This document shows positions 1 through 9,347 of a DNA stretch of 64,000 nt, in pieces. This DNA is from Paenibacillus abyssi (GTDB taxonomy: Bacteria; Bacillota; Bacilli; Paenibacillales; Paenibacillaceae), in assembly GCF_014640295.1 (NCBI RefSeq), contig NZ_BMGR01000011.1, positions 62,001-126,000 on the forward strand. Reading direction: 5' to 3'. The translations under genes were made by a program, and so were the position numbers. Under the pieces are notes generated by a model, which saw nothing but the letters and a program-made list of their open reading frames with translations, was not told where the DNA came from and searched no databases. Numbering within the stretch: position 1 is the first letter of the stretch; every line of letters starts with the position of its first letter.

Positions 1-1
1 G

Positions 2-178
2 CCGCTCCGTTATTTGGGCGTATTGGGCCCAAGACGCAGGACGGAACGTTTGATGGCACCTGAACCACTATCCGATCATATCCATTCTCCATTAGGTTTG
101 CAGATCGGAGCGGAGGGTCCGGAAGAGATCAGTATCAGTATCGTGGCTGAGCTTCTGAAAGTGAGGAACAAAAAATAA
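2..178 (+). CDS. XdhC-family protein, C-terminal end (5' end outside window)
   Basis: An open frame enters from the left edge and ends at TAA 176-178. The translated end contains [27 protein letters not shown] and SIVAELL. These match the Rossmann-like XdhC C-terminal domain, whose usual motif is HsPIGLdIGa-tPeEIA near the end. XdhC proteins bind molybdenum cofactor and help sulfurate it and insert it into xanthine-dehydrogenase-type enzymes. The position directly before moaA, about 20 bases upstream and on the same strand, fits a molybdenum cofactor operon that continues to the left. Only about 58 residues are visible, so the exact family member cannot be decided. Confidence 0.75.
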   Translation, partial: PLRYLGVLGPRRRTERLMAPEPLSDHIHSPLGLQIGAEGPEEISISIVAELLKVRNKK

Positions 179-197
179 AGACGGGAGCGTGTTAAAG

Positions 198-1223
198 GTG
201 ACAACTACTAACAAAATGACCGATTCGCTGCGGCGTCCACTACGCGACTTACGAATCTCCGTCACCGATCGTTGTAATTTTCGCTGCCGTTATTGTATGC
301 CCGAGGAAGTCTTTGGTCCTGATTATGAATTTCTTCCAAAAGACCAGCTGTTAAGCTTTGAAGAAATCACTCGCATGGCACGGATTTTTGCATCATTAGG
401 CGTTGAAAAACTTCGGATTACTGGCGGCGAACCGCTGCTGCGCAAAGAGCTGCCAAGGTTGATCCACATGTTGACTTCAGTAGAAGGCATTAAAGATATC
501 GCTTTAACGACAAACGGCTCGCTGCTGACCAAATTTGCAAAGGAGCTGAAGGAAGCCGGACTGCATCGTATTAATGTAAGTCTTGACAGCCTGAACGATG
601 ATACCTTTCACAAAATGAACGGCGGACGCTGCGATGTCCGGACGGTATTAACTGGAATTGAAGCGGCGGAGAAGGCCGGATTGCAGGTCAAGGTGAATAT
701 GGTCGTTCAAAAAGGTTTGAATGATCAGGATATTTTACCTATGGCACATTATTTTCATCCGACCGGTCATACGCTGCGGTTCATCGAGTTTATGGATGTA
801 GGGAACAGCAACGGCTGGAATCTGGATAAGGTCGTTTCTAAGAAGGAAATCATCGACCGGATTCATGCCGAACTGCCCTTGGAGCCCGTCGATTCCGACT
901 ACTTGGGAGAGGTAGCTTCCCGTTACCGTTATGTCGGCACTTCCACCGAAGTCGGCGTCATTTCTTCCGTGACCGAATCCTTTTGCTCCACTTGCACCCG
1001 TGCCCGCTTGTCGGCGAACGGCCACTTGTATACCTGCTTGTTTGCTGTTAAAGGCACGGATCTGCGTTCGGTCCTTCAATCCGGGGCAGAAGATGCGGAA
1101 TTGACGAACTTGATTCAGGAGGTATGGAGCAAGCGGAATGACCGCTATTCGGACGAGCGGCTTTTGAATACGAACTTAGCCAATAAAAAGAAGAAGATCG
1201 AGATGTCCTATATCGGAGGATAA
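198..1223 (+). CDS. moaA: GTP 3',8-cyclase MoaA (radical SAM)
   Basis: MoaA makes the first molybdopterin intermediate: it rearranges GTP to 3',8-cyclo-dihydro-GTP, which MoaC turns into cyclic pyranopterin monophosphate. Near the N-terminus CNFRCRYC gives the radical-SAM CX3CX2C cluster (about residues 26, 30 and 33), followed by the SAM-binding TGGEPLLR. The C-terminal second 4Fe-4S cluster is seen as [18 protein letters not shown], and the chain ends in the usual GG. GTG 198 is preferred because GGGAG (183-187) lies 10 bases before it; GTG 189 is only one base from that site. About 341 aa, normal for the family. The next gene starts 3 bases after the stop, so they are cotranscribed. No moaC is present in the window. 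Confidence 0.95.
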   Translation: MTTTNKMTDSLRRPLRDLRISVTDRCNFRCRYCMPEEVFGPDYEFLPKDQLLSFEEITRMARIFASLGVEKLRITGGEPLLRKELPRLIHMLTSVEGIKDIALTTNGSLLTKFAKELKEAGLHRINVSLDSLNDDTFHKMNGGRCDVRTVLTGIEAAEKAGLQVKVNMVVQKGLNDQDILPMAHYFHPTGHTLRFIEFMDVGNSNGWNLDKVVSKKEIIDRIHAELPLEPVDSDYLGEVASRYRYVGTSTEVGVISSVTESFCSTCTRARLSANGHLYTCLFAVKGTDLRSVLQSGAEDAELTNLIQEVWSKRNDRYSDERLLNTNLANKKKKIEMSYIGG

Positions 1224-1226
1224 TAA

Positions 1227-2753
1227 ATGGGAAAAAGAGATTCTGCCTGTCAAGTGGAAGATCCGTTTCAGCTCACGAATGATCCGATAAATATGCAGGA
1301 GCTTATAGCGAAAGTAGAACGTCCCGGGGCAGGCGCAGTTCTCCTGTTTGCGGGAACCGTCCGCGATTGGACGCATGGCAAGCGAACGGCCGCCCTGTCC
1401 TACGAAGGATACGAGCCTATGGCGATTAAAGAGCTTCAGCGGATAGGGGACGGCGTAGCCGCGCAGTGGCCAGGTACCGACATTGCCATTACCCACCGCT
1501 TAGGGGCGCTGGATATTGGCGATGTAAGCGTGGCGATCGCACTTTCTTCGCCTCACCGGCCCGAGGCCTATGCCGCTTCACGTTATGCGATCGAAGAATT
1601 AAAGCGGACCGTGCCGATCTGGAAAAAAGAAATTTATGAGGATGGCGTGGAATGGGTCGAGGGTTGCCACATCTATGAGACCGCTTGGATGGAGAACGAT
1701 CCTGCTGCCGGGCACCATCATCACGCACAATGGGACAGCAAGGAACGTTACGCGCGCCAGATCCGCTATCTGCCAATCGGAGAGCAAGGCCAGAACCGGT
1801 TGTTCGAATCCCGGGTAGCAATTGTAGGGATCGGAGCATTGGGCGGCGCGATTGCCAATCATCTAGCCCGCGCTGGTGTAGGATTTATGCGTATTATTGA
1901 CCGTGATGTCGTTGATATTTCCAACCTGCAGCGCCAGACGCTGTACAATGAAAGAGATGCCGCACTCGGGCTGCCGAAGACGGCTGCCGCCAAATCCTAT
2001 CTCCAGCAGATTAACTCCACGATTGTTATCGAAGCATTGTCTCAGGATGTTAACGCTTATAACGCTGAAGCATTGCTCGGCGATGTCGACCTGATCCTTG
2101 ACGGCAGCGATAATTTCTCAACGCGTTACTTAATGAATGAAGTAAGCCAGAAAACCGGCATCCCTTGGATTTACGGCGGCATTGTCGGAGATGTGGGGAA
2201 GACCTGCACATTTATTCCGGGGCAAGGACCATGCTTTGCCTGTCTTCATCCGAATTCTCCGCAGATTGGCCAACTGCCGACCTGTGATACAGCTGGCATC
2301 ATCGCGCCGATCGTGCAATTGATTGCCGCCTTCCAAGCGGCTGAAGCGATGAAAATATTAATCCATGATTTTGACAGTGTGAGGAAAAGCATGCTGCATG
2401 TCGAGATGTGGACCTATGCTCAGCACGAGCTCAAGCTGCCGGTTAACCTATCCTGCCGGGTATGCGGGGATCGGAGATTTCCTTATCTGGAAGATGATGA
2501 AGGAGACTCGGTTACCTTGCTATGTGGGCGCGATACCGTGCAGGTAAGGCCGAAGGAAACGAAGCAGCTGGATCTGGTCCTGTTGGCGAAGGAGCTTTCG
2601 CCGCTTGGTAACGTTCGGCTAAGTCCGTATTTTATGCGTTTTGACAAAGATCCGTATCAGCTCTCCGTGTTTCCAGACGGGCGCGTTCTCGTTCATGGCA
2701 CATCGGAAGAATCGGTAGCTCGAGGATTGTACGCTCAATATCTTGGCGGCTGA
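1227..2753 (+). CDS. moaE-moeB: MoaE-MoeB fusion: molybdopterin synthase large subunit joined to the MoaD-activating E1-like adenylyltransferase
   Basis: Two normally separate proteins are joined in one 508-aa frame. Residues about 15-150 are MoaE: FAGTVRDWTHGK, YEGYEPMA, HRLGALDIGDVSV and PIWKKEIYEDGVEWVEG are typical. A short His-rich linker (GHHHH) follows, then from about residue 170 a MoeB/ThiF E1-like domain with the nucleotide-binding GIGALGG, the DISNLQRQTLY segment, LDGSDNF, and zinc-type CXXC pairs (CFAC and CRVC). The last 90 residues resemble the extra tail of Bacillus ThiF/MoeB proteins. MoeB adenylates the C-terminal GG of MoaD, and MoaE with thiolated MoaD dithiolates the pterin. 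moaD follows as a separate gene. A sequencing frameshift joining two genes is unlikely because the linker reads cleanly. Confidence 0.9.
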   Translation: MGKRDSACQVEDPFQLTNDPINMQELIAKVERPGAGAVLLFAGTVRDWTHGKRTAALSYEGYEPMAIKELQRIGDGVAAQWPGTDIAITHRLGALDIGDVSVAIALSSPHRPEAYAASRYAIEELKRTVPIWKKEIYEDGVEWVEGCHIYETAWMENDPAAGHHHHAQWDSKERYARQIRYLPIGEQGQNRLFESRVAIVGIGALGGAIANHLARAGVGFMRIIDRDVVDISNLQRQTLYNERDAALGLPKTAAAKSYLQQINSTIVIEALSQDVNAYNAEALLGDVDLILDGSDNFSTRYLMNEVSQKTGIPWIYGGIVGDVGKTCTFIPGQGPCFACLHPNSPQIGQLPTCDTAGIIAPIVQLIAAFQAAEAMKILIHDFDSVRKSMLHVEMWTYAQHELKLPVNLSCRVCGDRRFPYLEDDEGDSVTLLCGRDTVQVRPKETKQLDLVLLAKELSPLGNVRLSPYFMRFDKDPYQLSVFPDGRVLVHGTSEESVARGLYAQYLGG

Positions 2754-2826
2754 AATACGCCATATATTGGTATATATCGGCATCTTGGTAGATATACTAG
2801 CGTTGAAACTCTGTAGAGAGGGAGCG

Positions 2827-3078
2827 ATGACTTTGCAAGTGAATGTATTGTTTTTTGCTTCTATGGCGGATCGCACCGGCACAAGCCGCTGGGCATCCAC
2901 TTTGCCTTCGTCAGCAACGATAGAAGACGTAAAACAAATGGTGATCGAGACGTTTCCGCACAGCGCGGAGCTGCTGTCGATCTGTCATGTTGCTGTCAAT
3001 CAAGAATACGTGAAGGGCAACCCTGTTTTGCAACCTCTTGATGAAATCGCTTTCTTTCCGCCGGTAAGCGGTGGATAA
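2827..3078 (+). CDS. moaD: Molybdopterin synthase small subunit MoaD
   Basis: An 83-aa ubiquitin-like sulfur carrier. The family is recognised by the beta-grasp pattern with FFASMADRTG near the start, a central VNQEYV strand and the obligatory C-terminal PPVSGG; the terminal glycine is adenylated by MoeB and carries the thiocarboxylate used by MoaE. The frame is open further upstream, to 2743, but ATG 2827 is chosen because GAGAGGGAG lies just before it and MoaD proteins are 77-85 aa long. It sits directly behind the MoaE-MoeB fusion, so donor, activator and synthase subunit are made together. Confidence 0.9.
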   Translation: MTLQVNVLFFASMADRTGTSRWASTLPSSATIEDVKQMVIETFPHSAELLSICHVAVNQEYVKGNPVLQPLDEIAFFPPVSGG

Positions 3079-3138
3079 TCAATGATTAAATAGTATATAT
3101 GAATCTAGCTCCTAACAACCCATACAGGCGGTGATGGC

Positions 3139-4416
3139 ATGTTAGAAATCCCCAATTCCGCTCCGATTCCGCTAGAGGAAGCGCAGCGCCTTGTCCTGTC
3201 TGCCGTGCAGCCTCTAACTGTTACTCGGATCCCGATATCCGAAGCGCATGGATATTGTCTTGCGGAAAAATTGACAGCGGTCCATGACGTTCCCCAGTAC
3301 GATCGCTCCAGCGTGGATGGTTATGCGCTGCAGGTGAAGGATGTACGAATGGCAAACCGGTCGAATCCGGTTAAGCTGCACTGCTTGGAAGAGATTCCAG
3401 CCGGTGTAATTCCAACGAAGACGATTCTACCTGGAACGGCCAGCCGGATCATGACGGGTGCGCCGATCCCGAAGGGAGCCACTGCGGTCGTAAAGGTAGA
3501 GGAATCCAAAATCGCTGAAGACGGAACGGGCGATATCTGGATCTACCAATCAGTGTCTTCTGGGGAAGCGATAACCCGCAAGGGAGAGGACATGGCCAAA
3601 GGAACGATGCTGCTTCCGGAAGGAACGTTACTAGGGCCTGTTGAAGTGGGCCTGCTCGCATTATTTGGCGTTTCCTCTGTCTTGGTGCATGTAAAGCCGA
3701 AAGTCAGCATTCTATCCACGGGAAGCGAATTAGTCGCTGCGGATCAACCTCTGTCTCCAGGTAAACACCGCGATAGCAACGGTGTCATGCTTGCCGGACA
3801 AATCCGCGAGGCAGGCGGTAATCCAACGTATCTTAGAATCGTAAAGGACGATCCGGACTTATTGGCGGAGCAAATGCTGAAAGCCCTGCAGAAAGCAGAT
3901 GTTCTGGTGACGAGCGGCGGCGTATCGATGGGCGATTACGACTACCTCGGATTGGCATTTGAAAAGATCGGGGCAAAGGTCATCTTCTGGAAAACATTAG
4001 TCCGGCCTGGAATGCCAGTCCTATTCGGCATGTGGCATCATAAACCGATTTTTGCCCTGGCAGGCAATCCGGCTTCTTCCTATGTCAACGCCCGGCTCTA
4101 TCTGCTGCCCGCCATTCGGCGTATTTGCGGCTGGAGGGACCCGCTGTCTAAACATGTAATGGCACGATGTGACGAAAGAATCGAAGCAAAGCAAATGCCG
4201 CATACCCGTTTTTTACGCGGTTTTGTGTACACCTCCCAGACGGGTGAATTACGAGTGAAGATCGCAGCTAAGCAATCATCCAATGTATTGTCCAGCTTTC
4301 TGGAGAGCAACTGCCTTGTTAAAATACCTGGTGGACAGGGATTTGAAGCAGATGAGCCTGTTGAAGTTGAATTGTTAGGCACGCTTGGCGAGCGGGTAGG
4401 AATGGGTACCGTATGA
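3139..4416 (+). CDS. moeA: Molybdopterin molybdenumtransferase MoeA
   Basis: MoeA inserts molybdate into adenylated molybdopterin. The 425-aa protein shows DVPQYDRSSVDGYA near residue 55, the PKVSILSTGSEL strand, the catalytic-domain VTSGGVSMGDYDY motif and the ALAGNPASS segment, in the usual order. The length is normal. A ribosome binding site (CAGGCGG) precedes ATG 3139. The stop codon overlaps the start of the next gene by four bases (ATGA), a sign of translational coupling. About 60 bases separate it from moaD without a visible terminator, so it is probably in the same transcript. Confidence 0.95.
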   Translation: MLEIPNSAPIPLEEAQRLVLSAVQPLTVTRIPISEAHGYCLAEKLTAVHDVPQYDRSSVDGYALQVKDVRMANRSNPVKLHCLEEIPAGVIPTKTILPGTASRIMTGAPIPKGATAVVKVEESKIAEDGTGDIWIYQSVSSGEAITRKGEDMAKGTMLLPEGTLLGPVEVGLLALFGVSSVLVHVKPKVSILSTGSELVAADQPLSPGKHRDSNGVMLAGQIREAGGNPTYLRIVKDDPDLLAEQMLKALQKADVLVTSGGVSMGDYDYLGLAFEKIGAKVIFWKTLVRPGMPVLFGMWHHKPIFALAGNPASSYVNARLYLLPAIRRICGWRDPLSKHVMARCDERIEAKQMPHTRFLRGFVYTSQTGELRVKIAAKQSSNVLSSFLESNCLVKIPGGQGFEADEPVEVELLGTLGERVGMGTV

Positions 4417-5054
4417 ACGCAATCGGCGCAGTTATATTAGCAGCCGGCATGTCCACGCGCATGGGTCAACCGAAACAGCTCCTTCCTCTAGCCGGCAAAC
4501 CGCTGTTTCGTTATGCGGTGAATACCGCAGTCACAGCCGGATTATCTCCGATTGTGTTGGTTGCAGGAAAGCATGCCGCTGAGCTAAGAAATCATACGGT
4601 TGATCTGCCTGAGCTTGAAGTGATAGAAAACAGAGATTACGCTTCCGGTATGGCCTCTTCCCTTCGATTAGGCATGAAGGCGATCACAGGACGTGTCGAT
4701 GCCGCTATCATCTGTTTAGCTGACCAGCCGTTTGTTCCGGAGCTGGTAATACGAAAAATGATGGAGCATTATAACGCGTGTCAGAAGGAAGGAATCCGTA
4801 TTATCCGGCCTGCATATGACGGCGTACCTGGACATCCTGTCTTAATTGATAAAGAGCTGTTTCATGAATTTGAAGCTATTCAGGGGGATGAGGGCGGGAA
4901 AGCAATTATTAAACGCCATTACGCTCGGCTGAAGTTGGTTTCATTCGAAAAGAGCGAGTGGGGGAAGGATATCGATTCTCCCGAAGATTTGGAAGAGATG
5001 AAAAAGAGCTTCGATTACTCGATATCATCTGACACAACAACAAACTTGGAATAA
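4413..5054 (+). CDS. mocA: Molybdenum cofactor nucleotidyltransferase of the MocA/PucB type
   Basis: A 213-aa nucleotide transferase. The N-terminal LAAGMSTRMGQPKQLLPL is the signature of the MocA/MobA superfamily, and the QPKQLL variant points to MocA or PucB rather than MobA. LADQPF matches the usual metal-binding LxDqP segment and GHPVLI is also conserved. MocA attaches CMP to molybdenum cofactor, giving the cytosine dinucleotide form used by xanthine-dehydrogenase-family enzymes. That fits the XdhC-like gene at the left edge: both proteins serve the same enzyme class. The start overlaps moeA by 4 bp. The final dozen residues (after KKSF) are polar and not conserved. MobA-type guanylyltransfer cannot be fully excluded by eye. 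Confidence 0.8.
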   Translation: MNAIGAVILAAGMSTRMGQPKQLLPLAGKPLFRYAVNTAVTAGLSPIVLVAGKHAAELRNHTVDLPELEVIENRDYASGMASSLRLGMKAITGRVDAAIICLADQPFVPELVIRKMMEHYNACQKEGIRIIRPAYDGVPGHPVLIDKELFHEFEAIQGDEGGKAIIKRHYARLKLVSFEKSEWGKDIDSPEDLEEMKKSFDYSISSDTTTNLE

Positions 5055-5120
5055 TATAAAATGGTATACCAAATAATAACAGTATGCAGGGTTATAAGTT
5101 AATATATGGGTTATATGAAA

Positions 5121-5151
5121 GGTCGTGTATATCACGCCCTTTTATTTTTTT
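5121..5151 (+). terminator. Intrinsic terminator after mocA
   Basis: GGTCGTG (5121-5127) and CACGCCC (5133-5139) form a stem with one mismatch around a TATAT loop, followed by a T-rich run (5140-5151). It closes the molybdenum cofactor operon. It also lies over GTG 5125, the farthest upstream possible start of the next reading frame, which argues for a later start of that gene. Confidence 0.65.
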
Positions 5152-5271
5152 GCAATTGATCTTCAATTCAGACGATTTGAGATGTTAGCTAAAATATCAT
5201 TGCAAAACCTTCCAGTTGCTAATAGAATAGATTTATGTCGAAATTTCATAAATAATGACGACAAAATTGAC

Positions 5272-7440
5272 ATGGAAGAGGGTTATCGTTTGGTAAAGGG
5301 AAGGTTTCAGCTTAAAACAATTGTCTGGAAAATCACATTGCCTTTTGGAGTCCTGCTCGCAGCAGCAATTTTGACGAACTTGATTTTGTCAGAAAGGATT
5401 TTGTCGTCATCATCATTGTATACAATGAACCAACTAGAAGAGCAAATGGAAGAGAAAGAGGGTATTGTCAGCAATATCACGCAGGATAAAGTGGACAGTA
5501 CCATTGAGGCCAGCATCCTTCTTGCGGAGCAGCTCTCTTACCATCCCCAGGTCATACAGGCTTTCAAGGAAAATAAACCGGAACTCATTCATGAAGCGCT
5601 TGAGAAGTCCGTTCAGACGGCAAATGAAAAAGCAAACATTGACTTGATCTGGTTCACCCGCATTGAAGATCGAACGAGCGACGGGTTCACGCCCATTTTT
5701 GCTTGTCCTTCGAACCCGGCCTTCGACGGTTTTGATCAACTGAATTACACCTCTACGAATCAAGCCATGGATTCTGGAGAAACGGTGGCTTCTTGGGAAG
5801 TGAATGCGGAAGATGGGAAACTGCAGGTAACGACACCGATCTTCGATGAAGAAAAAGTGGTTGGCGCGATCGTCGTGGGCCAGCAGACCTATCAAGGCTT
5901 TGTGAAAAATATCGCGGAGGCCTCCAATACATCCGCTACCTTATTCCTCACGCCCGACCAACAACAAATCTATGTCATGACGGATTCCTTAACCGATGAG
6001 ATTGGTAATCGTTTCTTTGAAGATTCGCATGAGAAGCTGGGTCCTGAGGCTGCCAAATTATCTGAGTTAGCCGATAATAATGCCTTATATGCCGATATGC
6101 TGCCGTTCATCCAGCAATCCGTTACTTCTGCTGAAGCCTTTACGGAAACCATTATGATTGAAGGCGAGCCTTATGTTATGCAATTTAATCCGTTTATCAC
6201 GTACGACGGAAAAACGGTAGGTACATATGTGACCCGGTTTCCGGACGTAGCGCTTGCGAAACAAGAGATTGCAGATCAAGCCCGTGAGCGTGAGATTTTA
6301 TTGTATTCGATCGCATTAGGACTGATCGTGTTATGTATTATCCTTACATACTTGATTGCAAAGAGAATCGCAAAGCCGATTACACAGATGACGAGCCGTC
6401 TTGAGATGGTAGCCGGCGGCGATCTGCGCGGGAGCGATATTGTGACGGGCTCGCAGGATGAAGTGGGTCGCCTGGGCTTGGCTATCAATGCCATGGTTGG
6501 CAAGTGGCGCGATATTATTACCAGGACCAATGAGACTGCAGCTCAAGTAACGGCGTCTTCCGCACAGTTAGCGACGGGGGCCGAAGAAACCAAACAGGCG
6601 ACAACTCAGATCTCTTCTGACATGCAGGAGGTTGCATCCGGAGCGGAGAGACAAGTACAAGGCAGCGAAGAGAGCACCAAAGCAATGGGTGAGATCGCGG
6701 CGGGCATCGGACGGATCGCGGAGTCTTCCTCCGTCGTCTCACAATCCTCAATCGATGCGACCGCGATGGCAGAGCAAGGGCAGCAATCCGTAAATGAAGT
6801 CGTATCCCAAATGCAGCTCATTCATCGGTCAGTCGGAGAGTCTGCCGGCATGATCGCCCAATTGGGTGAACGGTCGAGGGAGATTGACCAGATCGTTTCG
6901 GTCATTACGGACTTATCGGAACAAACGAATCTGCTGGCGCTCAATGCGGCCATCGAGGCTGCCCGTGCGGGTGAGCACGGAAGAGGGTTCGCGGTGGTGG
7001 CTGGAGAAGTCAAAAAACTGGCGGAGCAATCCCGAAGCTCGGCCGGACAGATAACGGCATTGATCCAAGAAATCCAAAGAGACACAAACATCGCTGTAGA
7101 GAGCATGAATAATCGGACAACGGAAGTAGAGCAAGGATTGGCGCTCGCTGAGCATTCCGGTGAAACATTCATTAAAATTCTGGCATCGATTGAAAAAGTG
7201 GCCGAGCAGATTCAGGAGGTTTCGGCTGCTGCCCAGCAGGTCTCGGCGAGCTCCGAGCAGGTTGCCGCATCCGTTGAAGAACAGTCTGTAATCGCAAAAA
7301 GCGCTTCTTTCAGTTCCCAGAATGCAGCATCAGCTTCCGAGCAGCAGCTGGCATCTATGGAAGAAATTGCGGTATCCGCGAAAAGGTTGAGTGTACTGGC
7401 AAATGATTTGCAAGCCATGATAAATACGTTCAAATTGTAA
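5272..7440 (+). CDS. Methyl-accepting chemotaxis protein with Cache-type sensor, HAMP and signalling domain
   Basis: A transmembrane chemoreceptor. After a short basic N-terminus comes a membrane helix ([19 protein letters not shown]), a large extracellular region of about 270 residues resembling a Cache fold, a second helix ([19 protein letters not shown]), HAMP, and a long coiled-coil signalling domain. Its tip, [20 protein letters not shown], is the near-invariant CheA/CheW contact. [10 protein letters not shown] and several Glu/Gln pairs are probable methylation sites. The ligand cannot be read from the sequence. The frame is open from GTG 5125, but that stretch overlaps a terminator and has poor coding character; ATG 5272 is used here, and TTG 5290, seven bases after AGAGGG, is an equally good candidate. 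Confidence 0.9.
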   Translation: MEEGYRLVKGRFQLKTIVWKITLPFGVLLAAAILTNLILSERILSSSSLYTMNQLEEQMEEKEGIVSNITQDKVDSTIEASILLAEQLSYHPQVIQAFKENKPELIHEALEKSVQTANEKANIDLIWFTRIEDRTSDGFTPIFACPSNPAFDGFDQLNYTSTNQAMDSGETVASWEVNAEDGKLQVTTPIFDEEKVVGAIVVGQQTYQGFVKNIAEASNTSATLFLTPDQQQIYVMTDSLTDEIGNRFFEDSHEKLGPEAAKLSELADNNALYADMLPFIQQSVTSAEAFTETIMIEGEPYVMQFNPFITYDGKTVGTYVTRFPDVALAKQEIADQAREREILLYSIALGLIVLCIILTYLIAKRIAKPITQMTSRLEMVAGGDLRGSDIVTGSQDEVGRLGLAINAMVGKWRDIITRTNETAAQVTASSAQLATGAEETKQATTQISSDMQEVASGAERQVQGSEESTKAMGEIAAGIGRIAESSSVVSQSSIDATAMAEQGQQSVNEVVSQMQLIHRSVGESAGMIAQLGERSREIDQIVSVITDLSEQTNLLALNAAIEAARAGEHGRGFAVVAGEVKKLAEQSRSSAGQITALIQEIQRDTNIAVESMNNRTTEVEQGLALAEHSGETFIKILASIEKVAEQIQEVSAAAQQVSASSEQVAASVEEQSVIAKSASFSSQNAASASEQQLASMEEIAVSAKRLSVLANDLQAMINTFKL

Positions 7441-7475
7441 AGATATGAGGGTTTAATATTCAATAACAGGTTTCT

Positions 7476-7525
7476 TTAAACCTCTGCACGCAATGATTTT
7501 TATGCTGCAGGGGTTTAATATTTTT
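7476..7525 (+). terminator. Intrinsic terminator after the chemoreceptor gene
   Basis: TTAAACCTCTGCA (7476-7488) pairs with TGCAGGGGTTTAA (7506-7518), with one G-T wobble, around a 17-base loop. TATTTTTAT follows. It ends the chemoreceptor transcript and separates it from the cyclase gene. Confidence 0.8.
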
Positions 7526-7672
7526 ATCGTTCATTTTAGTTAAATTTCTCATTTACAATCCTTGGAAATTATCGTAATATGTAAAGCACATTAGGGATTT
7601 TGGACGACTCAGTAAGCCCGCAATTCCGATGAAATGTAAGATGCGGGATTAGATCTACAGGAGAGATTAGAC

Positions 7673-9223
7673 ATGATGGTTGGGCGCAAAGGGTTTTCAC
7701 TTCGATTAATGTTAAGTATGTTAGTTACCGTATCCGTACTGATAACAGCTCTTGCCGCAGGTTATACCGCGGTGCAAGCAAATATAACATCACTTTCTGC
7801 AATCTATCTGGAGAATAATTATCAATATGCAAGGAAGCTTTCTTTAAATGCAAATGATTTATTAAAAGGCATGCAGCAAAATATCGAGTCGATTGCCGCC
7901 ATGACAGGCAGCCATTCTCTTACTCAACAGCAGTTAGATATTTGGTATCATGCCAATCGGCAAAATTTTAATTCCATTTTCATTGCTGATGCAAGTCTCA
8001 GTATCCAAGCAATCAGTCCCGATGACGCAGGAATGGCAGCGGGAACCCGGTTAACCTCGGAGATTGCGGTCCGTGCTGCCGAGCTGAAGCGTTCATTTAT
8101 TTCAGAGCCCTATATTTCCGAAACGGGAAGAGTAATATTGCTAATCTCATCTCCTATTTTTAATGAGACAGGAGATTATGCCGGATTTGCCGGCGGTACG
8201 ATTTATCTGGAGGAAGATAATGGATTAAGCAGGCTGCTCGGCGAGCATTTTTACGGGGACGGGTCCTATGTCTTTGTAGTGGACAAGAATGGACATCTTA
8301 TTTCGCATCCTAACAAAGCTCGGCTCAATGAAGCTGCAGCAGATAATCCAATGATCCGAAAGGTAATATCCGGCGAGAATGGATCGTTGAAATTGATTAA
8401 CTCATTAGGGATCGAATATTTTGCCGGTTATGCGTATGAACCTAACAGCGGTTGGGGAATTGTGTCACAGACACCTACCTCGGTTCTAAGTGAACCGATC
8501 AAAAACCTGATTATAAGGGCGGTTATACAAGCCTTTCCGTTGTTAATTGTCATTGTATTATTAGCCTGGTTCGTTTCTTACCGGATTTCCAAGCCCCTTC
8601 ACCAGCTTGCCAAATTTTCCGAAGAAGCGCTCCTGCAAAGAAAAGCAGTACCCTCCAAGACGCCAAAGATCGATTCACGGATCTATGAAGTAAAGCAGCT
8701 TCAACAGGGCGTGAATAATCACTTTAAGCTTATCCGTGAAGAAATACAAATGGATGGTTTAACTGCGCTCGCAAATCGGAAAACATTTGACATCGCGATA
8801 CAAGATTGGCTGGATAATAAAGTGCCTTGTTCACTTATCCTCTTGGATATCGATCATTTTAAACGTATTAACGATACATTCGGACATCTGATCGGCGATG
8901 AGGTATTGAAGTATGTGGCTGCGACTATGCGAACTTCCTCTAGAGATAAGGATTTATGCTTCCGTTATGGGGGAGAAGAGTTCGGTATTTTATTGAACAA
9001 CTGCGATCTCCAAGCAGCCCTGCTTATTGCAGAGCGATTAAGAGAAAAGCTGGAGAACTCAATAAGCCCTACGGGTGATCAGATCACAATCTCCATAGGG
9101 ATTTCTACCACTGACAATATGGTCATTGAACCAAAGGAATTGATTGCAATGGCGGATACCGCTCTTTACCAATCCAAAGCAGAGGGAAGAAATAAGACGA
9201 CGGTATTTTCTGCAGTAAAATAA
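7673..9223 (+). CDS. Membrane diguanylate cyclase with extracellular dCache-type sensor and GGDEF domain
   Basis: Predicted to make cyclic di-GMP from two GTP in response to an outside signal. The 516-aa protein has an N-terminal membrane helix (about residues 10-30), an extracellular dCache-like region (about 35-285) with ISEPYISETGR and FVVDKNGHLISHP motifs, a second helix near 290-310, a short HAMP-like linker and a C-terminal GGDEF domain. The active-site loop reads FRYGGEEFGILL (near residue 432), an intact GG[D/E]EF signature, so the enzyme is probably active. LDIDHFKRINDTFGH, upstream of it, is the metal-binding half. No clear RxxD inhibitory site lies just before it. GGAGAG precedes ATG 7673; ATG 7676 is equally possible. 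It stands alone between terminators. Confidence 0.92.
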   Translation: MMVGRKGFSLRLMLSMLVTVSVLITALAAGYTAVQANITSLSAIYLENNYQYARKLSLNANDLLKGMQQNIESIAAMTGSHSLTQQQLDIWYHANRQNFNSIFIADASLSIQAISPDDAGMAAGTRLTSEIAVRAAELKRSFISEPYISETGRVILLISSPIFNETGDYAGFAGGTIYLEEDNGLSRLLGEHFYGDGSYVFVVDKNGHLISHPNKARLNEAAADNPMIRKVISGENGSLKLINSLGIEYFAGYAYEPNSGWGIVSQTPTSVLSEPIKNLIIRAVIQAFPLLIVIVLLAWFVSYRISKPLHQLAKFSEEALLQRKAVPSKTPKIDSRIYEVKQLQQGVNNHFKLIREEIQMDGLTALANRKTFDIAIQDWLDNKVPCSLILLDIDHFKRINDTFGHLIGDEVLKYVAATMRTSSRDKDLCFRYGGEEFGILLNNCDLQAALLIAERLREKLENSISPTGDQITISIGISTTDNMVIEPKELIAMADTALYQSKAEGRNKTTVFSAVK

Positions 9224-9347
9224 GCGGTGCAAGCAGCTGATTTAGTGTTAGATAGGTTCTTTTCTTGGCATGAATGAACAAAGGCACGCATATAATGATT
9301 AGCGTCTTTGAAAATTTGGTGTAAAGAAGGAGATTGTTGTCAAACAC

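Noticed and set aside
5125-5271. N-terminal extension of the chemoreceptor from GTG 5125
   Set aside because: GTG 5125 sits inside a terminator hairpin, and the extra residues precede the usual membrane start without a coding-like pattern.
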